A stretch of 64,000 bases of DNA, from the NCBI GenBank assembly GCA_013359135.1, contig JABWCN010000010.1, forward strand, positions 1 to 64,000, read 5' to 3'. Origin of the DNA: Pseudobdellovibrionaceae bacterium (GTDB lineage Bacteria > Bdellovibrionota > Bdellovibrionia > Bdellovibrionales > Bdellovibrionaceae). The notes below the pieces were generated by a model, which saw only the letters and a list, made by a program, of their open reading frames with translations, did no database searches and was not told where the DNA came from. A program made the position numbers and the translations under genes. Of the stretch, positions 17,083 through 25,370 are shown piece after piece (the stretch's first letter is position 1; every line of letters begins with the position of its first letter).

Positions 17083-18822
17083 ATGATGAAACAAAAATTT
17101 AATTTAAAAAATCCAGTTTTAATAGCTATCAAAAAAACAGGTTTGTGGTCATTAATCGTTGTTTATTTGTCTGCTTGTTCACACTTTTCAAAAAATAACG
17201 ATGTGGCAACAGTTGGTAATTCTTCAGATTTAAAAGAACAAAAATTAAGTTTGAATAAGGATGTTAGCACTTCAGATGTTAAAAAAGAGTTACCTTCATT
17301 TCATTTAGACGAAGATGTTTCTTCAAGTGCTGTTGTAACTGAGTTAGAGACAACTCCTACAGAAGTGAACTCTATGGTAGAAAAATGGATTAGCTATTTT
17401 CAAAATCGTGGTCGAGCCCATATGGAAAGATATTTGGCTAGATCAACACGTTATGAAAAGCTCATGAAAAAAGTTTTAAGAGATAATGGCTTGCCAGAGG
17501 ATCTATTTTATATTGCCCTAATTGAGTCTGGATTTACATCAAGTGCTACAAGTCATGCTTCTGCGGTTGGGTATTGGCAGTTTATCAGGGGAACAGGGAA
17601 ACGTTATGGGCTTGAAATTAACAAATTTGTAGATGAAAGAAGAGATCCCGTAGTTGCTACTCAAGCGGCTGCAGATTATTTTAAAGAACTTTACTCTATG
17701 TTTGGCTCTTGGTATCTAGCGATGGCTTCTTATAATGTTGGAGAGGGTAAAGTTAAGAGAGAAACTATTAAGAATGATACAAGAGATTTTTGGGAGATTG
17801 CTAAAAAGAAAAGATTGCCAAAAGAAACTATTAATTACATTCCAAAATATATCGCAGCGAAACTGATTGCTAAAAATCCTGATAAATATGGTTTTGATGG
17901 GATTGATTATTTGCCACCGATTGAGTTTGATACTATGGCTTTTGACTCGCCTGTAAATCTAAGAACTATGGCGGATAAGATGAACTATAACTATGAAGAT
18001 TTTAAAGCTTTAAATCCTAAATTTAAAGGTGAAGTTGCACCACTATCTAATAATAAGCTTGCATTGAGAATTCCTGTTGGCATGTTGGAGACTGCAAAAA
18101 CTGCAGCTTTAGAGGCTAAAGTTGATAAAGTTGAATTTATAGCTGACTCTGGAGCTACCCAAATCTACAAAATTCGTGGTGGTGAGTCTTTATATACGAT
18201 TGCTAAAAGATTTAGAACTACGGTTGCTTATTTACGCGACCTAAATGATCTTCCCAGAAAAAAACGTTTAAGAGCGGGAACTAAAATTTATGTACCAGAT
18301 CGCACTCCCCAGAAAGAAAGAACTAAGATAGCTGCTGTTGTGACACCAAAAAGTACTGTAGCAGAAACAGCGACCTCGACAACTGGCCCAGGTTTAAGTA
18401 GCAGTGAAGCTAGTATTAAAGAAAATAAAAGTTCTGAAGTTATTAGCGAGGGAGTCACTAAATACTATATTGTTCAAAATGGTGACTCTTTGTTTAGTAT
18501 TGCGCAAAAGTATAACACTACAGTTGGTGAGTTAAAAAAAATCAATCAAATCAAAAGAGGAAAATCATTAAGAGCTGGTGTTAAATTAAAATTGCCAAGT
18601 GATGAAGTTGAAAAAGGTAATAAAGTCCCTGATGAGTCGGCTAAAAATACAACTGGTTCAAGTCAAAAAAAAGTTAAAACAACTCGTTTCCATATAGTTA
18701 AGCGTGGAGACAGTCTTAAGAAAATTTCTATGAAGTACGATATTAATCTTAGTAAGCTAAAAAAAATTAATAGACTCGATAAATCAGCTAAACTTATCGT
18801 TGGTCAACGCATTACCTTGTAA
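17083..18822 (+). CDS. mltD: MltD-like membrane-bound lytic transglycosylase with three LysM domains
   Basis: The 579-residue protein begins with a lipoprotein signal (YLSAC, C32). The SLT domain has catalytic E148 in ALIESGF, followed by AVGYWQF and YNVGEGK. Three LysM peptidoglycan-binding repeats lie at about 361-405, 461-505 and 535-579. This is the standard MltD layout. It lies 78 bases after the Slt gene and may share its transcript. A terminator follows at 18865. Confidence 0.93.
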   Translation: MMKQKFNLKNPVLIAIKKTGLWSLIVVYLSACSHFSKNNDVATVGNSSDLKEQKLSLNKDVSTSDVKKELPSFHLDEDVSSSAVVTELETTPTEVNSMVEKWISYFQNRGRAHMERYLARSTRYEKLMKKVLRDNGLPEDLFYIALIESGFTSSATSHASAVGYWQFIRGTGKRYGLEINKFVDERRDPVVATQAAADYFKELYSMFGSWYLAMASYNVGEGKVKRETIKNDTRDFWEIAKKKRLPKETINYIPKYIAAKLIAKNPDKYGFDGIDYLPPIEFDTMAFDSPVNLRTMADKMNYNYEDFKALNPKFKGEVAPLSNNKLALRIPVGMLETAKTAALEAKVDKVEFIADSGATQIYKIRGGESLYTIAKRFRTTVAYLRDLNDLPRKKRLRAGTKIYVPDRTPQKERTKIAAVVTPKSTVAETATSTTGPGLSSSEASIKENKSSEVISEGVTKYYIVQNGDSLFSIAQKYNTTVGELKKINQIKRGKSLRAGVKLKLPSDEVEKGNKVPDESAKNTTGSSQKKVKTTRFHIVKRGDSLKKISMKYDINLSKLKKINRLDKSAKLIVGQRITL

Positions 18823-18864
18823 GTATTATTTATTAGCATGTCATAGACATAGCATCGCGATTTG

Positions 18865-18895
18865 AAGGTGACAGTTCTTGTCACTTTTTATTTTT
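18865..18895 (+). terminator. Rho-independent terminator after mltD
   Basis: A 6-bp stem GTGACA/TGTCAC (extendable by AA/TT and a G-T pair) with a 5-base loop is followed by TTTTTATTTTT. It probably ends the moxR-bat-transglycosylase transcript. Confidence 0.8.
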
Positions 18896-19021
18896 GTTCG
18901 ATACAAAAAATTAACTTAAGTAAAATCGATAGAAATATTAGGTACCTAGCCTTGTCTTAAGTTGACTAAAAGTCTACAGGTGAAAATTTTACATATCTAA
19001 AATATCATACAAGTCTAGCAC

Positions 19022-19062
19022 ATATCGCTTTTGCCATTAAAAATAGCGATATTATTTTTAAT
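19022..19062 (+). promoter_or_regulatory. Two mutually exclusive hairpins in the leader of the 19080 gene
   Basis: ATATCGCT (19022-19029) pairs perfectly with AGCGATAT (19045-19052). ATTAAAAATA (19036-19045) pairs perfectly with TATTTTTAAT (19053-19062). The first pairing excludes the second. The second hairpin ends just before the purine-rich ribosome binding site, so the fold could control initiation. Confidence 0.45.
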
Positions 19063-19079
19063 TAAAAGAGAGAGTATAT

Positions 19080-21473
19080 ATGAACCAAATATTTAAGTTC
19101 ATAATTTTATCAGTATCAGTTTTAGTTTTGAATAAAACTAAAGCTCTTGCTCAGAGTGCGGCTTGTCTTTCTAAATACACTTCGATGGATTTTAAAAAGC
19201 TCTCTGCTGACAAAAATAGTATTAATGTTGAGGATTTGGTTACGAAATTTATTGGTGTTATAGTATCTGTCGATATGTCACCTTTAACTCAAGAAAGTCT
19301 ACTAAAAGCTCACCTTAAGTTAGAAAGAAGTATTAGTACTAGCGAAATCGAAAGTATTCTTAAAGATTTAAATAATCAAGATCCACAAGAAAAAAACTTT
19401 GGTAAGAAAGTTGATTTTGTTAACGATGAACTAGAAAAACTAAACAAAATGTTGATTGAATTTGGTAAAGGTGAGGTACCTTGGCAAAAACGGATAAATA
19501 AACAGAAATACTTAGATGAAAAAAAGAAAAGTATTTTAGAGTCATTTAATGGAATCAAAATTATATTGAATATACTTAAAAGTGCAAATCTTACGACAAG
19601 TATGAAAGATCTGAATGCTAGATATGATTACTTTAGTGAGCAAGAAAAAATTTTGGAAAATAATTTATCTTTCATTGATAATTTTACTGTTTCAGTTGCC
19701 GATAAACTTCAACAATACCCACACCTAGCAGCAAAACTTAGTTCTTCTTTAAATATTTTAAGTACCACTAGAATTATGTTAGATTCAAATATTCGATTAA
19801 TTCAAAATGTGAAGTCTTTAATTGCATCTAAATTGAGAAATATAGCCACAGTTAAATCACTTGTTGAAAATGAGCAAGAGTTTTCTTATTTGACTATTCT
19901 TATTCAAAATGGAGTTTATTTTTCAAATATAGAAGAAAAACTAAATGAAATTAGCAAAAGTCAGAAAGGTTTAGTCGTAAATAATAGGTTACCAATTGTC
20001 GCAAGTGATTATAACAATGTATCGACAGCAAAAGTACGTGGCTTTGAGGTTAATACTGTATCTTCTTTGGAACAAAGAGATTTAGGAAAATTTTCATTGG
20101 CCAATAATTCAACTAAATTTAACCCTTCAAATAGTAGAAAAGAACACCTAAGTGAGGTGCGCAAAGAGACTCAGTTAGATGGTGAAGCATCTAAAAATAT
20201 TTTGGAGCAAAATACTATAGAGAAAGAATTAGAGCATTTTTTAAATGCCAACAAAATTTGGATTCCTGAACAAAACCTGAAACAGTTGATTAAAACTGAA
20301 TATCAATTAGAAGCAGTCAAATTAATATGCAGCAGATTAGGTAAGTCGTCAGGTGTTTTAGAAAATATATTTACAATAGTTGGTAGTTTTAAAAGTGAAT
20401 ATTCATACAAGGCGTTAAAGACCTCTTTCTTGGACGAATTTAGTTCTAAGTGGGGTGATGAGATGTCAGCTAACTTTTTTACAAAGTATCAGCATGGTAT
20501 CATTCAAATGGTAAAAGAAGTTATTGCTCCAATAAAATCACAAGAAGAATTAGATAATTTTTCTATTATTGTTAGAACTTCTTTAAATTCTACCGAATTT
20601 GACCAAGTTTATTCTTTATTAATGCGTAAGAGCAAACTTATGGAAGCCCTAACTCGGCTTAATCTAAAAACGAATGATGAGAATTTAAGTTTTGAAGAGT
20701 TTCGTGACAAAGTATTGAGTTTGAAAATGTCTTTCATAAAAACGAGTAAGCAATTAATTAAGGCATATAACTACGAAAATAGACCTATTTTAAAATTTGT
20801 GTTTATGGATAAGGAAACTAAAAAATTAACACTGGATGAGTTAAAAACAAAACAAATAAATGAATTTAATGCTATTTTAGATTTATTTCTAAATATCAAA
20901 AGAAATTCAACATACATGACTGAAGAAATGTCTAAACTTGTGAAGGATTTGCTTAATATGCCTTTGGATTTATGGAAAGCTCCAGAATGGAATCGTAAAA
21001 ATATTGATATTTTGAAATCTATATATATGGAGATTGTTTTATATAAATTGTCAAACTTCGATATAAATTCGATGGACAATTTTAAAAGATTTGCAGACAT
21101 TGTTAAGTTTCACTTCGATTTAAAGACTTTCGGACCTTCTGAAATTGAAATAGATAGAGATCTTGAACCTTATATTCTTAAGGTTATTTATCAGAAAATT
21201 TCAATTTTCCATGATCGAGTTTTAAAATCAAAATACACCGATATTGAGGGTGAGTTATTGAAAAATAATTCAGATTACTCCGCATTGATTATGAAAATGC
21301 TTTTTAAAAAAGCTAACGAATTATTTGTAAATGAATTCGTGGCTCTAGACTCAAAAGATAGAGAAATTTTTATATCAAACTACAAGCCCTTTAAAGGATC
21401 GGGAGCTTCTCGTAGTTATGGTTATTTCTATAATGAAAAAAATGAAAATGTTTTAAGAAGCTTAAGAAATTAA
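19080..21473 (+). CDS. Large secreted helical protein of unknown function
   Basis: The 797-residue protein starts with a signal peptide (residues 1-25, ending KALAQS). The remainder looks almost wholly alpha-helical, Lys/Asn/Leu-rich and without membrane segments. I recognise no domain. Cys residues are few: one follows the signal peptide and one lies mid-protein. The ribosome binding site is AAAAGAGAGAG. It has its own leader structure and stands between terminators, so it is a single-gene unit. The minus-strand RNA terminator overlaps its stop region. Export to the periplasm or beyond is the only supported statement. Confidence 0.85.
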   Translation: MNQIFKFIILSVSVLVLNKTKALAQSAACLSKYTSMDFKKLSADKNSINVEDLVTKFIGVIVSVDMSPLTQESLLKAHLKLERSISTSEIESILKDLNNQDPQEKNFGKKVDFVNDELEKLNKMLIEFGKGEVPWQKRINKQKYLDEKKKSILESFNGIKIILNILKSANLTTSMKDLNARYDYFSEQEKILENNLSFIDNFTVSVADKLQQYPHLAAKLSSSLNILSTTRIMLDSNIRLIQNVKSLIASKLRNIATVKSLVENEQEFSYLTILIQNGVYFSNIEEKLNEISKSQKGLVVNNRLPIVASDYNNVSTAKVRGFEVNTVSSLEQRDLGKFSLANNSTKFNPSNSRKEHLSEVRKETQLDGEASKNILEQNTIEKELEHFLNANKIWIPEQNLKQLIKTEYQLEAVKLICSRLGKSSGVLENIFTIVGSFKSEYSYKALKTSFLDEFSSKWGDEMSANFFTKYQHGIIQMVKEVIAPIKSQEELDNFSIIVRTSLNSTEFDQVYSLLMRKSKLMEALTRLNLKTNDENLSFEEFRDKVLSLKMSFIKTSKQLIKAYNYENRPILKFVFMDKETKKLTLDELKTKQINEFNAILDLFLNIKRNSTYMTEEMSKLVKDLLNMPLDLWKAPEWNRKNIDILKSIYMEIVLYKLSNFDINSMDNFKRFADIVKFHFDLKTFGPSEIEIDRDLEPYILKVIYQKISIFHDRVLKSKYTDIEGELLKNNSDYSALIMKMLFKKANELFVNEFVALDSKDREIFISNYKPFKGSGASRSYGYFYNEKNENVLRSLRN

Positions 21474-21481
21474 AATAAAGA

Positions 21482-21516
21482 AGCCTACAGTTATCTCTCC
21501 TGATATTCTGTAGGCT
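21482..21516 (-). terminator. Terminator of the c-di-GMP RNA
   Basis: A perfect 9-bp stem (AGCCTACAG with CTGTAGGCT, 17-base loop) is followed on the minus strand by TCTTTATTTT. It abuts the stop of the convergent 19080 gene. Confidence 0.75.
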
Positions 21517-21598
21517 AAGGGGAATGAAACCAATCCATGAATATTTTTATGTTTTTTATTCCTTCCATTTGTCACTCCGAATTTCCCTCGGGTTCTTA

Positions 21599-21689
21599 CC
21601 TTTGGTAGCTGGCTGGCATTGACTTTTGTGTCTGAAGCCCCTTTAGCTTTGCGTATTCATCTTTCGATGAGTTTGCCCTGAGGCAAAGG
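21599..21689 (-). promoter_or_regulatory. c-di-GMP-I (GEMM-I) riboswitch aptamer
   Basis: On the minus strand P1 is CCTTTG/CAAAGG. The core CAGGGCAAAC (21680-21671) is followed by P2 TCATC/GATGA closed by a GAAA tetraloop, then ACGCAAAGC, then a P3 arm containing GAC/GTC and the receptor-side GCCAGCCAGC. All conserved GEMM-I blocks occur in order and with normal spacing. The tetraloop and its receptor arm are both present, so ligand binding is expected. Confidence 0.92.
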
Positions 21690-21890
21690 AAGGTAATATC
21701 TTTTAGATATCTACCTCTAGGAAACCTCCTTTGTTAAGGCGTCATCTTCCATCTGACTTTGGGGCCCAATATTTCAGGACCTTATCGCTTACTTCCTACT
21801 TCCGTTTAGGATATGATTTAATAATACCAAGGTCTTAAAAAAAATCCACCTAAAAATTAAAAATACCCAATAATATCAATAATTTGTATC

Positions 21891-21919
21891 ATTATGATAA
21901 AAACATTGATAGTTGTCTA
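21891..21919 (-). promoter_or_regulatory. Predicted sigma-70-type promoter of the c-di-GMP RNA
   Basis: The minus strand has TAGACA (21919-21914), a 17-base spacer and CATAAT (21896-21891); each box has five of six consensus bases. A start near 21884 would give a transcript of about 400 bases. The promoter choice is a prediction, and AT-rich alternatives exist further down. Confidence 0.5.
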
Positions 21920-21943
21920 AAAGTGCTACGTTTTTTTTGAAAT

Positions 21944-21972
21944 TCAGTTTCAACCTGAAACTGAGCAGGTTG
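21944..21972. repeat. Overlapping inverted repeats upstream of the c-di-GMP RNA
   Basis: TCAGTTTCA/TGAAACTGA (21944-21952 and 21956-21964) is a perfect 9-bp repeat. CAACCTG/CAGGTTG (21951-21957 and 21966-21972) is a second, overlapping one. They lie 25 bases above the -35 box and could be a regulator site. Confidence 0.6.
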
Positions 21973-22003
21973 AAAAACTGGTATGAAGTTAAGCTTGTAA
22001 TTC

Positions 22004-22033
22004 AAAAAGTAGAATCAAAGGATTCTACTTTTT
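22004..22033 (-). terminator. Terminator of the OPT transporter gene
   Basis: A perfect 13-bp stem (22004-22016 with 22021-22033, 4-base loop) ends in five T on the minus strand and overlaps the stop codon of the transporter gene. Confidence 0.82.
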
Positions 22034-23906
22034 AGGAAGCCATGCTTTCGATGAGGATCAAAACTATTCCTATGATGGAACCACCAGCGATGATGCCTGC
22101 GCTGAGAGTTTCTTGATTTTCTACGAAGGCTTTATAGGAAAAAGCATTTTTGTCGGTAATTTTTTTACTGGCAAACCAAAAAAATAAACACCCAAGGGCC
22201 ATAGATAAAGAATCAGAAAAGCGTAATACAAAAGCTAAACCAAAACCGACAACAGAAAATGGAATTCGTCCTTTGAATTTTTTATTTAGTACTTCGAAAA
22301 CAATTCCAAGAATAGCTCCAACAACAACAGCTGTTTGGGCTGTAGGGTGAAGAGTAGAAAGTCCTTTAGTTAAAACTTCTGCAACTGCTTTCCAAATAGA
22401 GGCCCCAGGAAGAGGCAATTTATCTGAGGTGAATAAGGAAATATCACCATGGAATATTTGATAAAAGACTGGGACAGCAACTAAAGCTCCAGCAAATATA
22501 CCTAGAACGTGACCTATAGCTTGGTGTCTTGGTTTACCTCCAAGCATGTAACCTGGTTTAATATCCATTAATAAGTTACTTGCATTCAGAGAGACTTCAG
22601 ATGTGATTCCGGCCGTCATTAAATTGGTAGGTACATTACCAGGTGCCAAGATTGAGAAGGAAATTTGAGTTAATTTTCCAAGGGCTCCGCCAGGGGTAAT
22701 TCCTGTTTGTCCAGTAGAGTTTACCGCAATTAAGGTAAAAACAAAAACTAACGGAATGGCGATGATTCCCAATAAGAAATGAATATCAAACCAAATGTGA
22801 CCAAGGTAAACAGCTATGGCTCCAAAAATGGGAATACCTATAAATGAAATCCAAAGTGGAAGCTCAATTTTCTCTAACGGGTCAACGACTTTAATTTTAT
22901 CTTTATTCAAAAACTTTTTTACAGAGTTAATAATAATTTCTGGTTTAGAAAAAAAACTATAAAGAGATGATGTCGTCATCATAGCAACGCCACCCCATAA
23001 AGACCACATAGTTATACTTTTAAAAGAGGCCTGTGGAATAATTCCTTGATGAATTAAATAGGGTGCAAGAATAAAGTAATTTAAAAAACCACCCAATAAA
23101 AGTGAAACTCCCGTTTTGATATTCATTAGGCCTCCGGTACCAAACATCACAATAGAAGAATCAACTTGAATAGTGAGGTTTTTTAGAGGAGTTCCCCATA
23201 GTGCTGGAGTAAAGTGCTTGTATATAAGACTATCCCAGGTCTCAGGTATTCTAAGAAATGGAGCCTTGATTAGATTCATAACCGTTTCACTTCTTAAAAC
23301 TTCGATAGTGGCAGAAAATAAAGCTCCAAAAGTTAAAATTTTAGCTTTAAAAACACCAGCGACTCCTGAGTCAGTATGGAGAGAGTCTAGTACAATCCCT
23401 GAAGCTCTACCTTCTGGGAAAGGAAGTTGCTCGTCATTAATGTATCTTTTTTTCAAAGGAAAAGCAAAAAGAACTCCAAGGATAGATAAAATCACAATCC
23501 ACCAGAAGGTTTGCCACATGGGAATCACTTTTCCTGTGACCATCATATATGCTGGAAGTGAGGCCATCATCGGTGAAGTCATATATCCCGCGCTAGTGGC
23601 TATGGACTGCATGGCATTGTTTTCAAGGACACCCATTTCTGAACCGATTTTTAATTTTGATAAAACCTTGAAAAAAGCAAAAGACAAGATAACTGACGAG
23701 ATACCAACACCCAATGTCCAGCCAGTTTTAATCCCAACATACAAATTTGTCAGACTTAAAATTCCACCCAGTAAAACTCCAGTAAGAGCAGATCTGAGAG
23801 TTAGTTGAGGTTCATTTTCCTTAAAAACATTTTTAATCCACCAAGTGTCTTTCTCTTGAAGAGACATAGATGTTATTTGTTTTTCCGTAAGTTCATGAAT
23901 TGCCAT
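22032..23906 (-). CDS. OPT family oligopeptide transporter
   Basis: I place the start at the ATG whose first base is 23906, because GGGGG lies 8 bases before it; the frame is open 66 bases further up without a ribosome binding site. The 624-residue product has about 14-16 hydrophobic helices and the OPT-family glycine-rich segments, including TGVLLGGILSLTNLYVGIKT near the N-terminus and a TGQTGITPGGALG loop. OPT proteins are secondary importers of oligopeptides or metal-siderophore complexes at the inner membrane. That fits a cell living on prey protein, although the substrate cannot be told from sequence. It is a single gene with its own terminator. Confidence 0.9.
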   Translation of the reverse strand: MAIHELTEKQITSMSLQEKDTWWIKNVFKENEPQLTLRSALTGVLLGGILSLTNLYVGIKTGWTLGVGISSVILSFAFFKVLSKLKIGSEMGVLENNAMQSIATSAGYMTSPMMASLPAYMMVTGKVIPMWQTFWWIVILSILGVLFAFPLKKRYINDEQLPFPEGRASGIVLDSLHTDSGVAGVFKAKILTFGALFSATIEVLRSETVMNLIKAPFLRIPETWDSLIYKHFTPALWGTPLKNLTIQVDSSIVMFGTGGLMNIKTGVSLLLGGFLNYFILAPYLIHQGIIPQASFKSITMWSLWGGVAMMTTSSLYSFFSKPEIIINSVKKFLNKDKIKVVDPLEKIELPLWISFIGIPIFGAIAVYLGHIWFDIHFLLGIIAIPLVFVFTLIAVNSTGQTGITPGGALGKLTQISFSILAPGNVPTNLMTAGITSEVSLNASNLLMDIKPGYMLGGKPRHQAIGHVLGIFAGALVAVPVFYQIFHGDISLFTSDKLPLPGASIWKAVAEVLTKGLSTLHPTAQTAVVVGAILGIVFEVLNKKFKGRIPFSVVGFGLAFVLRFSDSLSMALGCLFFWFASKKITDKNAFSYKAFVENQETLSAGIIAGGSIIGIVLILIESMAS

Positions 23907-24000
23907 ATTTATCCCCCTAATATATAACCCAAGATCGGGATAGAAATACCTCCTTGTATCGAACTTAGTCAAAGGTAAAAATGCCTGATTTCAAATGAAA

Positions 24001-24795
24001 CTAAACAGGTAAAATTTCTGAAATCTTTTGGGCTATTCTGGTGAATTCTTGAGTTTCTTCGCTCGAAGTGTGGCTTTCAATGATCGGAATACCAGCTTCT
24101 GATGCGACACCAATTGAAGGGTTAAAAGGAACCTCTCCTAGTTTTTTAAAGCTTTTCTCCTGAATGTAATTATTAAGATCACCCTTTGCAAAAAGTTGAA
24201 TTTTCTCTCCATTGGATGGGTTAACCATATAACTCATATTTTCAATAATCCCCAGTATTGGAATTTGTACTCGTTGAAACATATCTATGGCTTTTTTGAC
24301 ATCGATAAGAGATATATTTTGTGGAGTGGTAACAACGATAGCACCACTAAGAGGAACTTTTTGGGCCAAACTGAGCTGAACATCTCCAGTGCCTGGGGGG
24401 AGATCTACTATAAGGTAATCTAATTCACCCCACTCAACGTCTCTTAAAAATTGATCCATTGCTTTAAAAAGCATCGGGCCTCGCCAAACAACAGCAGATT
24501 CTTCTTCGATCAAAAATCCAATGCTCATAATTTTTAATCGGTATCTTTCTATGGGAACTAGTTTCTGCTCAGGTGTGATGGCAGGTTTTTGTTTAAGACA
24601 GCCAAGCATTCTTGGAATACTGGGGCCATAGATGTCTGCATCTAAAAGTCCTACTTTGAAACGCTTAGCAAGAGCCAGAGCTAGGTGAGTACTGACAGTA
24701 GATTTTCCTACACCGCCTTTACCTGAACTGACGGCGATGATGTGTTTCACTTTGGGAATAGGTCTTTGTTGCTCAAATGGGTTGGGGGTGGCCAT
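24001..24795 (-). CDS. mrp: Mrp/ApbC-type Fe-S cluster carrier ATPase
   Basis: The 264-residue protein is a P-loop NTPase of the Mrp/NBP35 family with a deviant Walker A GKGGVGKS (25-32), DADIYGPS, DLPPGTGD and IENMSYM motifs. These proteins carry and transfer [4Fe-4S] clusters to apoproteins in the cytoplasm. The N-terminal DUF59 domain found in many Mrp proteins is absent, so it is the short form. The usual C-terminal CxxC cluster motif is not evident, which is an oddity. AAAGGAAA precedes the ATG. Confidence 0.9.
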   Translation of the reverse strand: MATPNPFEQQRPIPKVKHIIAVSSGKGGVGKSTVSTHLALALAKRFKVGLLDADIYGPSIPRMLGCLKQKPAITPEQKLVPIERYRLKIMSIGFLIEEESAVVWRGPMLFKAMDQFLRDVEWGELDYLIVDLPPGTGDVQLSLAQKVPLSGAIVVTTPQNISLIDVKKAIDMFQRVQIPILGIIENMSYMVNPSNGEKIQLFAKGDLNNYIQEKSFKKLGEVPFNPSIGVASEAGIPIIESHTSSEETQEFTRIAQKISEILPV

Positions 24796-24854
24796 AATTT
24801 CCTTTCTTGTAAGAACATTAGGATCTTGAAAAAACTTTGAAATATGGAGATAAT

Positions 24855-25370
24855 ATGATCCAGATGAATAATCAAGTCTTGTTGGTTATACAAATTGTGT
24901 TTGTGTCATTTTTCATTTGGTGGCTGTTGTTGAAAAAACGGGACGCTCCGAAACCGACAGTTTTAAATTTAGAAAAAGACTTGTTAATTCAAAGAGAATT
25001 AACAAGGAATAATTTTGAAGGCCCAATTCGCCCGCAAGAAAGAGAAGTTCATAACTTACCTAATGTGATTAGTCTGGAACAGCGCTTTACAAAAAAAAGT
25101 GCCAAAGAGATGAGTTCTTATTCAAGTGAAGTTTCCAAATATGATGCCATTGTCCTAGATATGGAAGCTAAAGTAACCAAAGCTAAGGCCCTTAATGTGA
25201 TTTTTATGTGGAACGGACATTGTTGGGATGCACACGAAGTATTAGGAGTTACTCCAGGAACTTCTATAAAAACAGTTGAATTAAGATTTAAAGAGTTACA
25301 TGCTCAATCAGATTCAGGCCAAAAGCTTTTTCTAGAAGAAGCTTTCAATTGTATAAAACAAAAATCTTAA
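24855..25370 (+). CDS. Membrane-anchored protein with degenerate J-like C-terminus
   Basis: I choose ATG 24855, with GGAG five bases upstream, over a TTG at 24837. The 171-residue protein has one N-terminal membrane helix (about 8-25), a polar linker, and a C-terminal segment AHEVLGVTPGTS followed by RFKELHAQSD and LEEAFNCIK. That order resembles helices I, II and III of a DnaJ domain, but the HPD loop that stimulates Hsp70 is replaced by HAQSD. It may be a J-like scaffold that cannot activate DnaK. Its stop overlaps the stop of the convergent cytochrome gene by four bases. Confidence 0.6.
   Translation: MIQMNNQVLLVIQIVFVSFFIWWLLLKKRDAPKPTVLNLEKDLLIQRELTRNNFEGPIRPQEREVHNLPNVISLEQRFTKKSAKEMSSYSSEVSKYDAIVLDMEAKVTKAKALNVIFMWNGHCWDAHEVLGVTPGTSIKTVELRFKELHAQSDSGQKLFLEEAFNCIKQKS

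Larger units (their letters stand above)
21475..21884 (-). ncRNA. Stand-alone c-di-GMP riboswitch RNA resembling Bdellovibrio merRNA
   Basis: The minus strand carries a predicted promoter at 21919-21891, a run of about 400 bases with no credible ORF, a c-di-GMP-I aptamer in its middle (21689-21599), several hairpins, and a terminator hairpin at 21516-21482. Downstream on the same strand there is only the antisense of the 19080 gene, so the aptamer does not sit ahead of any gene. This is how merRNA of B. bacteriovorus is organised: an extremely abundant c-di-GMP-binding RNA of attack-phase cells. Hairpins in the 5' part include GGTCC/GGGCC and the arms around 21715-21692. The 5' end is inferred from the promoter. 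Confidence 0.8.

Noticed and set aside
18914-18927. A 14-base sequence ACTTAAGTAAAATC shared by the gaps at 18914 and 55175
   Set aside because: In 64 kb of AT-rich DNA many 14-base matches are expected by chance. Only one of the two copies is a full palindrome.
23173-23808. A 211-codon frame on the plus strand inside the OPT transporter gene
   Set aside because: It is the antisense of a clear membrane protein with all family motifs and has no ribosome binding site. It is a shadow of codon bias.
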